Assembly: GCA_026398575.1 (NCBI GenBank)
Contig: JAPLSP010000074.1
Coordinates: forward strand, 1 to 23,199
Direction of reading: 5' to 3'
Length of the DNA stretch: 23,199 nt
From: Candidatus Sumerlaeota bacterium
GTDB taxonomy: Bacteria > Sumerlaeota > Sumerlaeia > JADFCT01
The notes beneath the pieces were generated by a model, which had not been told where the DNA came from, ran no database searches, and worked only from the letters and a program-made list of their open reading frames with translations. Positions 1 to 9,600 of the stretch are shown piece by piece. Numbering within the stretch: the stretch's first letter is position 1; each line of letters starts with the position of its first letter. The position numbers were made by a program, and so were the translations under genes.

Positions 1-328
1 GCGGGACGGCCTACTATTCGGCGCCAATCTGGACAGACTGCGTCCGTGATTGCCTGGCGATTAGGATTTTGCGCCTAAAGAGCAGCACCCTCGCAAGGCG
101 CGCATCCTCGTCAACCCAGGTTTGAGTGACCACGCGAGCCATACATCATCTCGTGGGAGCATAGACTTCCCGATCAGCGCGCGTCAATGCCCTCGACCGC
201 CTGCCCCCATTTTTTCGCCATGCGCAGCGTGGCGTCGAGCTTGGGATAATCCGAGGGCATGCTGTCATAGAATTCGACTTAGCGGGCGGCGCTATTTCTG
301 GCAGCGCAGTTGTCCCTTGCCACGCCAA
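1..328. other. Gene-poor left edge
   Basis: No gene can be supported here. A 42-codon minus-strand frame (142 down to 14) has no ribosome-binding site and no recognisable motif. A second short minus-strand frame (278 down to 174) looks protein-like and is listed separately as a possible gene remnant. The first ~125 bases are open in one plus-strand frame, so the tail of a gene entering from the left cannot be excluded. Confidence 0.5.
174..278 (-). pseudogene. Possible C-terminal remnant of a decayed gene
   Basis: A 34-codon frame lies between a TAA at 279-281 and a TGA at 174-176. It reads like the end of a soluble protein (FYDSMPSDYPKLDATLRMAK, then KWG, ending EGIDAR). There is no start codon with a ribosome-binding site, and a different minus frame is open just upstream, as expected after a frameshift. 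I do not recognise the family. Because the segment is short it may be chance; only its amino-acid composition supports it. Confidence 0.22.
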
Positions 329-3300
329 TCATGGCGCAGGCGCTATGTCATTATTCTTATAGATGACCAAGTTGGCATTCGATTTCGGCGCCTTTTGGGT
401 TTTGGCGACGTCGCCATAAATGCGCGCAATGCCGACGCCCGTCTTGGATGTTTTGAGAACGCCAATCTTGCCGCCGGCAGTGTCCACCTGCGGCGCCACC
501 GCTGTGATGACGCCAGCGTTTGTGGTGGCGGTCCCGCCTGCCATAAACAGGCCGTACAAGCCTGCCTGGCCATAGATGGCGCCGATATTCTTGGCGGTTT
601 TGGCGGAGGTGAGCGGATCCAGGCCGGAGACGAGAACCACGATGTTGGCTGTCTGCAAAGCGTCATTGGTCGGGTCAATGCGGGTGGGCAGATTGTTGCG
701 GTCGCCGATGAATCCGCCGCCTTCGCCAACGCCGGCCACTTTTTTTACGGTGGAGCTGAAGGCGGATACTTTGCCATCCACCAGATAGAATCCCGGCAAA
801 ATATCGCCGCCCGCGGCGGTGATCGCCATGTTCTGCGAACTGTGAAGTTTGCCGATGCCAATATTCGCCGGATAAAACTTGCCGTTCAGCGCCAGCCCAA
901 CGCTTGAGATTTTCTTGATTTCGCCTACGACGGTATGGGGGCGCAGGACCGCGCCTTTGGCGAGGATCGAAGGCACGAGACCCGCTTGCAGGTCATTCGT
1001 GGCGCCGGCGCCGCCGAGGAAGCCGGACTCGGAGACATAGAACTGGCCTGCTGCGCCCGCCGCTTTGAATTTCTTGGATTCCAGCTGGATCAGACTGAAC
1101 GGCTGCCCGGTGGGCGTAACAAGCGCTTCGAGATTGACGCCCGCCAGCTTGAGCGACGCGCGTTTCGTCGTCACGTCTTTGGCAAGAATCGCGGTGATTG
1201 CCTGCACCGGGCTGAGCGGACTATCCGTCATGGCGATGGCGCCGACGCCGCCCGTGGTCTCGATTTGGCCGATCGAAGCGTTGGTCGCGGTTATCCTGGG
1301 CAGGGCGCCTTTGGCCGAGAGGCGGCCGATTCGCGCTTCCGTGGAAAGCCTGGCCAGTCCTGCGTTCAATTGAATGAGCGGAATGCCGGGCAAATTAGCC
1401 AGTTGGGCCGGATCTTTTCTGGTCGCTTTATTAATCTTGATCAGCAAAGTGTCGCTGTCGCTTCCGCCCGTGATGGAGATGGAACCGCCCGTGATGAGAA
1501 TGCCTTGCGAGCCGTCGAAGGCCGTCGCCGGTTTGCCTTTGCCGTCTTTGCGATAAAGGACATCATAAACCCCCGTCAAGTCCGCGGTCTGAGCCGCTAT
1601 CCTTTGGGCGTCGAAATCCTGCCCGGTCGGATTCGATCCCAATGCATTATAAGCTCTGCGGAAAGGCAGGAAGCCCCAGCCTGGCGCCGAAGCCTGCAGA
1701 TAACCCGATAAAGGATTCGGCGCCGCAATCGAAAAACCATAAGCGAGCGCGCCGCTGCCAATGCCCTGCGAAGTGGCCACGACATTGCCATTCACATCGG
1801 TAATGGTAACGGTTACCGGCGTCGCGGCGGCGCTCGACGGGAAGCGAACCGCGCCATGGATGAAAATAGAAGGCGCGGGGAGAGGCAGAGCATCAATGGC
1901 CGCGCCAAGATTCACTCTAGGCCTCGAGATGGTGGTAACTTTGGGGTCCGTGACGATATTTCCAGTTGCGAGCAATTTGGCGCGAACTTCGCCGGGCGTC
2001 AGATAGCGATGCATTTTTGCCATGGCCGCCGACTGCAACGCGGCCACTGCGCCGGCGGCATAGGGGCACGCGGCAGACGTGCCGCCAAAAGAATCGTAGT
2101 AATCTCCCGCGCTGTAGCCAGCGGCGCCGGAGATGTCGAGCGTGTAACAGTCATTGGACGGCGCGAAGAGCGTCAGGAAGCTGGCGGAATTCGAAAACGC
2201 CGTTACCTTGTCGGCGCTGGTGGGGTCATCCACATAATAGCCCGAAGAACATCCGCCCGTTGCAATCTTGGCGGCGCAACTGGCGCCGTCAACGCAGGGC
2301 GTAAAGTTTCCGAAACTGCCGTCATACACCGCGCCCACCGAGATGACGTACGAAATACAAGCGGGCCAGCCGATGGAATCGCAAAACCCGTCATTGCCCG
2401 AGGAGGCCACCACCGTGATTCCGGCGGCTACGGCGTTGGCGGCCGCTTGCGTCATGCCCGCGGACGCGCTATCGCATAGACTGAAATATTGCCCGCCGCC
2501 AAAACTGGTGCTGATGACCATGATCGGATAGGAGGTGCTGTCATTCTTGTGGCTGACGCACCAGTCCCACCCGGCGATCATGGCCGCGCCGGTGGCCGAG
2601 CCCGTATTCCCCGTTGATATCTTGACGGCGTAAAGCTTGGCGTCAGGCGCCACGCCGCCGATATAATCGCCCGTATTTCCTACCGGGCCGGCGGCGATGC
2701 CCGCGCAGCACGTTCCATGCGCCTGAGACTGGGGGATCGGATCGGTCGTGCCGGCGTCGCCGGTATTGGTTCCGCCGATGACCTTGGAATTGGGAAATAC
2801 GCCCGCGCCGAGCAGGGGATGTTTATAATCCACGCCCGTGTCGCAGATCGCAATGGCCATCCCGGCGCCGCTATACGTCGAGCGGGTCGCCAGCGCGTTC
2901 ATCAGCGGAACTCCCTGCCGCAAGTGCATTTGGACCGTGAATACTTTTTCAATCGCCTTGACCGAAGGGTCGTTGACGAGTTTGTCCAGGCCATCCCACG
3001 AAATCATCCCAGAAAATCCCGCGAAGTTTTCATAGCGATATTTCACGCTGCATTCCTGGGAGGCCAACCGCGACAAGCAGTCGTCCTCCAGCGCGGCGTT
3101 GATCTGGTGGCGCCGGCTCAACGCGGCCTTGTCATTCCATTCGGCTTCGTTCAGCGCCTGCAACGGCTGTAGAAGCGTGACGATCACATTAGCCATGCCG
3201 CCTCCTTCCTCGAAGGCTCGAGCCAAGTCATTAAAATCCGCGATGAGGGGTGCTTTTTCGCGCGCGATGGCCGCCACATTGATTGCCGGCCCTGCCGGCG

Positions 3301-3406
3301 CCGCGCCTGTTTGATCATCGCCGGCAATCGTTCCGCTTATGCTCAAGACAAGCAGCGCGGCGAGACCTATCATAGGATATCCCAAATTTCTTTTTGCGTG
3401 CTTCAT
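329..3406 (-). CDS. Secreted subtilisin-like (S8) serine protease with repetitive C-terminal domain
   Basis: This gene encodes an extracellular endopeptidase of 1025 residues. The start at 3406 is chosen over an in-frame ATG at 3562 because AAAGGAG lies 8 bases before it and a signal peptide follows at once (residues 1-29, hydrophobic core IGLAALLVLSIS). Residues ~72-158 resemble an I9-type propeptide. The S8 domain covers ~170-505, with Asp189 (ICDTGVD), His230 (AHGT), oxyanion Asn338 (SSGND) and Ser444 (GGTSAACP), so the catalytic triad is complete. A small beta-sandwich (~511-600) follows, then ~400 residues of short repetitive beta-strand-like units of the form G-x-I-x-x-I. The final part resembles the end of the neighbouring M4 protease (GEIKKI at 828; VVLVSGL near 923). 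It lies 239 bp downstream of that gene, on the same strand. No LPxTG, PEP-CTERM or classic T9SS tail is visible. The protease call is firm; the tail's role is unknown. Confidence 0.93.
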   Translation of the reverse strand: MKHAKRNLGYPMIGLAALLVLSISGTIAGDDQTGAAPAGPAINVAAIAREKAPLIADFNDLARAFEEGGGMANVIVTLLQPLQALNEAEWNDKAALSRRHQINAALEDDCLSRLASQECSVKYRYENFAGFSGMISWDGLDKLVNDPSVKAIEKVFTVQMHLRQGVPLMNALATRSTYSGAGMAIAICDTGVDYKHPLLGAGVFPNSKVIGGTNTGDAGTTDPIPQSQAHGTCCAGIAAGPVGNTGDYIGGVAPDAKLYAVKISTGNTGSATGAAMIAGWDWCVSHKNDSTSYPIMVISTSFGGGQYFSLCDSASAGMTQAAANAVAAGITVVASSGNDGFCDSIGWPACISYVISVGAVYDGSFGNFTPCVDGASCAAKIATGGCSSGYYVDDPTSADKVTAFSNSASFLTLFAPSNDCYTLDISGAAGYSAGDYYDSFGGTSAACPYAAGAVAALQSAAMAKMHRYLTPGEVRAKLLATGNIVTDPKVTTISRPRVNLGAAIDALPLPAPSIFIHGAVRFPSSAAATPVTVTITDVNGNVVATSQGIGSGALAYGFSIAAPNPLSGYLQASAPGWGFLPFRRAYNALGSNPTGQDFDAQRIAAQTADLTGVYDVLYRKDGKGKPATAFDGSQGILITGGSISITGGSDSDTLLIKINKATRKDPAQLANLPGIPLIQLNAGLARLSTEARIGRLSAKGALPRITATNASIGQIETTGGVGAIAMTDSPLSPVQAITAILAKDVTTKRASLKLAGVNLEALVTPTGQPFSLIQLESKKFKAAGAAGQFYVSESGFLGGAGATNDLQAGLVPSILAKGAVLRPHTVVGEIKKISSVGLALNGKFYPANIGIGKLHSSQNMAITAAGGDILPGFYLVDGKVSAFSSTVKKVAGVGEGGGFIGDRNNLPTRIDPTNDALQTANIVVLVSGLDPLTSAKTAKNIGAIYGQAGLYGLFMAGGTATTNAGVITAVAPQVDTAGGKIGVLKTSKTGVGIARIYGDVAKTQKAPKSNANLVIYKNNDIAPAP

Positions 3407-3528
3407 GAGCGTTGCTCCTTTGTATGTTGGCTTTCCGGCGCTCTGCTCCAGCCTCAAGTTTTGCCCCGATTGTTGTTCGGACGTGAGTATTGGCCTGCGC
3501 GGGAAAAAGTCAATCGCAAGCCGTATCG

Positions 3529-3560
3529 GGAAATCCCTGAATTTGCCATCGGGGATTTCC
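3529..3560. repeat. Inverted repeat between the two protease genes
   Basis: A perfect 9-bp stem (GGAAATCCC / GGGATTTCC) surrounds a 14-base loop in the 239-bp gap between the M4 and S8 protease genes. It is 123 bp before the S8 start codon. No T-run follows on either strand, so it is not a standard intrinsic terminator. It could be an operator or an mRNA stem; function is not shown. Confidence 0.4.
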
Positions 3561-3645
3561 ATTCCTTACATGAATATTTGTGATGAACTGATATCGTCGT
3601 ATCTGCGAATATTAGCGCTTACTTGCCGATCACTTGGTAGTCGCC

Positions 3646-6600
3646 TTAGCGAACCGGCGCCGCGGCGCCGGATTTGATTTTCTTGCGCAGACTCTTGGGC
3701 GCGAAGACCGGCGCTTTCGATGACCAGTAAAAGCCGTCGCAGGCTGGCAGGCCGCCGGCGCTTGTCACGAATCGCTTCACGGCGCCGGATGAATTCGGCG
3801 TGATGATCGTGACGCCTTCCGACGTCGCCACGCTTTCCACGCCCGCCACCATCGCCGCCTTGATCCCCTTGATTCCCTGCACGATGCCGATGTCTTTCTT
3901 CGCCGCTGATCCGCTCGCGCCGGGATAGATCATGCCCGAGACAATCAGCGTCAGCGCCGGCGAGGTCGCGGCGTCCGCGCCGGCGGACGGCGCGATATGG
4001 CCGCCGCGCGAACTCATCAGGCTCGCTTTGATCTTCTTGATTTCGCCCGACGCCAGAATCGGGCCTGCCACGTCGCTGCCCGCGGCCGTCAGGGTCAGCG
4101 CCGAACCGGCTTTGATCAGACCTGCATCGCTCGCGATCATGGCGCCGCCTTTCTTCTTCTTTCCGCTCAGCGTCGCCACGACGGCGCTGTTCGGAATTTC
4201 GATCCGCCGCGCGCCCACGCCCGCCAGGGCGATTCTCACACTGCCCCGGGTCAGGGCGCCGGTTGAAACGATGACGGTTTGCTGCGGCGTCTCGACAACG
4301 TTGTCGTCATTGATCAGCGTCATCGCCACGTGCTTCAAAATACCGGCGACAAACAGCTCGCCCACCGCCGTTCGGGCCGCCGTGAGCGACGCGAGATTGC
4401 TCGTAACATCCACGCGGGCGATCGGCACGGCGGTGTTCAGATTGCGCAACGAGCCTTCGACGCTGACGGTTGTGATGCCCGCGATATTTTTCAGAATCGT
4501 GATGCCCTTGGCGGCATTATCCACCGCCTTCTCGGCCGCCCGGCCCCTGAGCATGATGATCTTGAGATCGGAAGTGGAACCGCTGTCTGTAACCTTCAAT
4601 CCAATGCCGCCGCTGTCGCTCGTCACCGTCGCCGTGCACCGGACCGCCTGGATTTTATAGGCGGCCAACTCGCTGGCGACGGCTATCAAGTTGATCTTGA
4701 AAGTATTGGCCGTGTCCGCGTTGGTCTTGAAGCTCGCCGAGCCGCCGAAGAGCACCTTGGTCTTCGGCTTGAGGGTGATCGTCATCGTGGCGATCACGCC
4801 GGGGGCGATGGCCTCCGCCGGCAGCGTTCCCGTGAAGCCGGCAGGCAGGATAAGATCCATGACGGTGAGCGGCGTGCCGCCTGCATTGAAAATGCTCAAA
4901 GCTTTGGCCTGTGACTCGCCGCCCACCTTGGCCGCGGCCACAATCACTTCCCCTCCATTCGGGACAAGCATGGCCCCGTCATAGAGCGCGATCTCAGCGG
5001 TGGAGGGCAGCGGCGCATAAACCGCCATCATCGCCATGTTCGCCGTCATGGCCACAGCGGCCGACCGGGCTGCGCTATAGGACGATCCGTCCTTGTCCCA
5101 TCGCAGGAAGATGTGGGCGTCCACCGCGTACGGCGCCGTCAGCGATACCATCGCCGAGGCATTGTACACGAGCGACAGCGGCGTCACTGCGCTGCCATAA
5201 TTGAGATTGTCATTCGGGCTGACGAGAATCGAAACGCCGTTGGACGGATTGGCGGAATTCACTTTCAGCCGATAGGGGCTGTTGGAAGGCGCCGGATAGG
5301 CTGTCAGATCGCTCTCGAGGAAGTCCGCGGGCACGCCGTTTCCGCGCGAAACGCCAGCCAAAAAAGATGGATCCGCGATATCCAGCCACGTGATCCGAAT
5401 CGTGCCGTCAAAAAACATTTCAATCTGGAAATTGTTCACTTCCGAGGCGCCATATTTGGTGATGTTCTGCCAGGTCACCACGGCGCGATCGCTCAATTGC
5501 CGCCAGGAAACCGCGGCGCCGTTTCCGGGATACAGATCATCGAACAGGCCGGAGATGCGGGGCTTCCTGAAGTGGGCGGCGTATGATTCATCATACGCCG
5601 TATCGCTCGTGCCGAAGGTAATGTATCCGTTGCTGCCGACGTAGAAACTGCCGTAGGAAACGCCATAGAGCGCCACCTGCGCGCCACCGTCAAGCGTCGC
5701 CTGCATACAGCTGTCAAGGCCCAGCGGCAAAATCGTCGCGCCGGCGGGATTGACGGGAAAAGCATAAACCGGCTCGCAGCAGGCGCGATAGAACGCGGCG
5801 CCGCCATCCGGAATCAGTGTCAGCTGATGATGGCTCAGATCGGCGCCGCCGGCCGCAAAATCCTGTGTGAAATAGTCCTGGCGTACCGTCAATCTGACAC
5901 TGCGCAATTGCTCGACGGCGGACGCCGGGTTAATAAAGATCATCTTGGCGGCGTATGTTCCCGTGCTCAATGCGTTCGTATTGCTGTTGAAACTGATGGC
6001 GACCACCGCCGAAGTTCCCGGCGCCAGCGCGCCGGAAGCCGGCGCGAACGAGAGCCATGCGGCGGCGGGCGCAGTCGCGGCGGACCAGTTCAGAGGCTCG
6101 GCGCCGCGGTTGGTCAACGTATAGAAGTTGTTGCGCGGCGCAAAAGGACCGCCCGCGAAGCCAATGGCGTTGAAAGCCGCCAGCGGCGATACCTGAAGCG
6201 CGTCAACATAAGCGGTCAGATCGCTTGCCAGGAAATCCCCCGGAACCCCGCGCCCCTGCGATATGCCGGCCAAGCCCCTTTGCTCCGACAGTTCCAGCCA
6301 CGTGATACGAATCCGGCCATCGAAGAACATCTCGACTTGGAAGCTGTTGCTTCCGCCGGCGCCATAGATCGGCACGTTCTGCCAGGTGATCGCGACAAGG
6401 TCCTCCGTCTGTTTCCATGACACGCTTCCGCCGGCGGAGGGATTCAGATCGTCGGCCAGCGCCGATATTCGCGGCTGGTTGAAATGCTCGGAGAAAGTAT
6501 TGCCGAAGCCGATGTCGCCGGCGAGGAACGAAATATGGCCGTTGCTGCCCACATAGAAGCTGCCATAGGCCGTCCCATACAGCAGCGCCTGCGCGCCGCC

Positions 6601-9600
6601 GGTGAGTGTTACCTGCGCATAGTAATCATCCGTCAGCGGCAACTTGGTTCCGCCCGCCGGGTCCGTCGGAAACTCCGTGACGGATTCTAAAAACGCCTTA
6701 TAGAAGCTCATGCCGCCGTCGGGCTGCCAAGTCAGGCTGTGATAGGCTAAATCGTTGCTCCCCGCCGGGAAGAGCTCCGTAAAATAATCCCGGCAGACGT
6801 AAAGAATCATTCTACGCTTAGTGGTGTACTTTGTGCTGGTGTTTCTGAATGTGAGCGTGCTCGGGTAAACTCCAATGGCAAGATGGTTTGCCTGCGCGTT
6901 CAGGCTGGCCGTGATCTGGGTCGAGGAGGTTGGCGCCAGGCTTCCGCTGCCGGGCGCCACCGTGATCCAGGGCGCATCCGATGAAACCGTCCAACGGGTG
7001 GTGTTGCCGCCGAGATTGCCGATGGTGTAGGTCTTGGAAATCGGCGTGAACGGGCCGCCGGGGATGCCGCGCGCGATGAAGTCGTCGGCCGGCGTCACAT
7101 TCATCCAGTCGAGAACCGTCAAGCGGACCCCGCGCGTCTGCACGGCGCTCGTGGCCATATCCGTAATCAGGATTGCGGCGTAATATTGCCCCCCCAGCAG
7201 TTTGTAGGAGTTTGCGTTCACGCTTGCCCGGATGACGACGCTCTGGCTCGTGTCAAGGGCGCCGGAAGTTGGAAACAGGTAAACCCAGTTTGCCGATGGC
7301 TGCGCCGTCCAAGCCGTACGAACGGAGCCGTTATTTGTCAAAGTGTACTCTATAAAGCCGGGAGCGAAAGGCCCGCCCATGACCCCTTGCGAAATCAACT
7401 CCGTTTGGGGCGTGATCGCCAGCCAATCCAGGGCGCCGGCGCCATTCAGCTTGACGATCACTTCCGGGCTGTTGCGGTCATTGCTGGAAATGCGAATGCG
7501 GTTCTCGGAAGAAACCGCCTCCAGCGGCGCATATTGCGCGTCAAAAGATAGCGATTGCCCGGGTCCAAGCCTGACGGGCATCGCAGGAAGGCCGTTGAGT
7601 TTGAATACCGGCGCCGAAGCGGAGACCGGAGCAGGGATGGGCGGCAAATTTTTCATCGCGCCCGCGGAGGCTTTCGCCGGCGCGGCCTTCAGCAAGGGCG
7701 CCCTCTCAGCCGATCCGCCTTTTGCCGTGGATTGATTCAGAAGCTGCTGCTGGGCGCTGATCTGGCCGCTGAACGTGTTGGGTTCGGACACGATGACGTT
7801 GTCGAAATAATGAATGCAGCCATCTCCGCTATACGCCAGCAAGCCAATCCAGCCGGACTCCAAGATGCTGTCATCCCTTCCCGACCAGGTCACAACGCCG
7901 TTGAAGGCCACCGTGATATTGCCGCCGCAGATGGCGACCTCCACGAGGTTTGCCGTTTCGCTGGTATTGAGATTCGAAGTGTTGGTCCAGTTTTGGAGAA
8001 AGGAGAATTCGCCGTCAATGTACTTGCCGACGTAGTAACTGCCGCTGCCGGAGATGGAGACCCGGTAAGCGCTGCCCGTGTGGGTTAGGTAATCAAAATC
8101 GCTGCCGGCTCTCAAAATCAACGAGGCGGCGGCCTCCTCATCCGTTCCCGTCCGCCGCATCATCACGGAAATATGCGCATCCGCCCACTCCTGGCCGGCG
8201 TAAAACGATTCCATGCTCGCGTTCGCATAGGGGGTTTCCGCCTTATACTCTCCTCCAACCACTTGCCAGGCGTCCGCGGGAGTGGGCTGCCAATCTTGCG
8301 CCGAGCCGTCGTCGAAGTTCTCGTTGTACAGCTCTATCAGGCGGATATTCGTCACGACCAGATCATGCAGCGTGTCGGTATTGGCGACCGTCACGCGCCG
8401 CGTTGCGGCCGTGCTGATAAAGACCGGGCCAAACGGCATCTTCCAATCGTTGATGGGAGGAATGGAATCCGTGACCTCGATGACGCCGGGGATCGGCAGC
8501 GCCGTCAGGCTGGCGCAACGCATCTGAAGCGTGGCCGACGTCAGATTGACGAATATCACGGATCCATAATAAACGCCGGTGGTCAGAGCATCCGCGCTGC
8601 TGTTGATGGCGATGGAGACGCTCGTTGACTCCCCCGGCGCCAGAGTGGAGGACGACGGAGAAACGGTCAGCCATGTGGTGGTGGTGGCTGCCGCCCAGTT
8701 CAGCGTTGTCGCGCTGCGATTCGTCAGCATATAGGTGGCGCTGGACGGAGCAAAAGGTCCTCCCGTGTAACCGAGAGCGGCCAGATCGGTTGCCGGCGTG
8801 ATCAGCAGCGGGTCCGGAACCAGTTCGGGATAAGCCGTCAAGTCGCTCTCGACAAAATCCGAAGGCAAGCCCTGCCCGCGCGAGATGCCGGCCAGCCCAT
8901 GGGGGTCTGAGATATCCAGCCAGGTGATCTGGATGGTTCCATCAAAGAACATTTCGATTTGGAAGCTATTCGATCCAATGCAGCCATACGCCGGTATGTT
9001 CTGATAGGTTATCGCGGCCCGATCCTCCAGTTGCCGCCAGGTCACGCTTGCGCTGGTTTCGGGATACAGATCGTCAAACAATGCCGCGATGCGCGGCGCG
9101 GCGAAGTGCGCGGCCAATGACGGTTCATAGCCCGAATCCCCCGATCCGAAGGTGATGGATCCATTGCTGCCTGCGAAAAATTCACTATAGGCGGTTCCAT
9201 AAAGCAGAACCTTGGCGCCGCCGGTCAACGTCACGGTGGCATAGCTGTCATCCGTCAACGTCAGGGATGTTCCGCCCGCCGGATCCGTCGGGAACGCCGT
9301 GGCCGCTTTGCAATATGCGTAGTAGCCGTCCGGGTTGGCGCCTGGAATAAAGGTCAGGGTGTGGTTCGCCAGATCGTTATCCGAAGCGTCGAACAGCTCG
9401 GTGAAATAATCGGGGAGCGCCTGTCCCGCCACGATGTTGGCGTGCGCGGCTTTGGAGACGGCGCCGCCGCTGTATATAGCCCACGCGCTGTAATAATATC
9501 GAATGCCAGTAACGAGCGGCCCGTCCGAGCAGCTGGCGCCCACTCCGGAGAATACCGGAACGCCGGCGGACGTGGAGGATGGATAATCCAACCCATCGCG

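Noticed and set aside
14..142. 42-codon minus-strand frame at the left edge
   Set aside because: There is no ribosome-binding site or motif, and the composition is Arg-rich as in chance frames.
122..2479. Several 200-260-codon plus-strand frames opposite the S8 protease
   Set aside because: They are shadows of the protease frame; none has a ribosome-binding site or a protein-like pattern.
3529..3560. Inverted repeat considered as an intrinsic terminator of the M4 protease gene
   Set aside because: The loop is long and no T-run follows on the minus strand; it is listed only as an inverted repeat.
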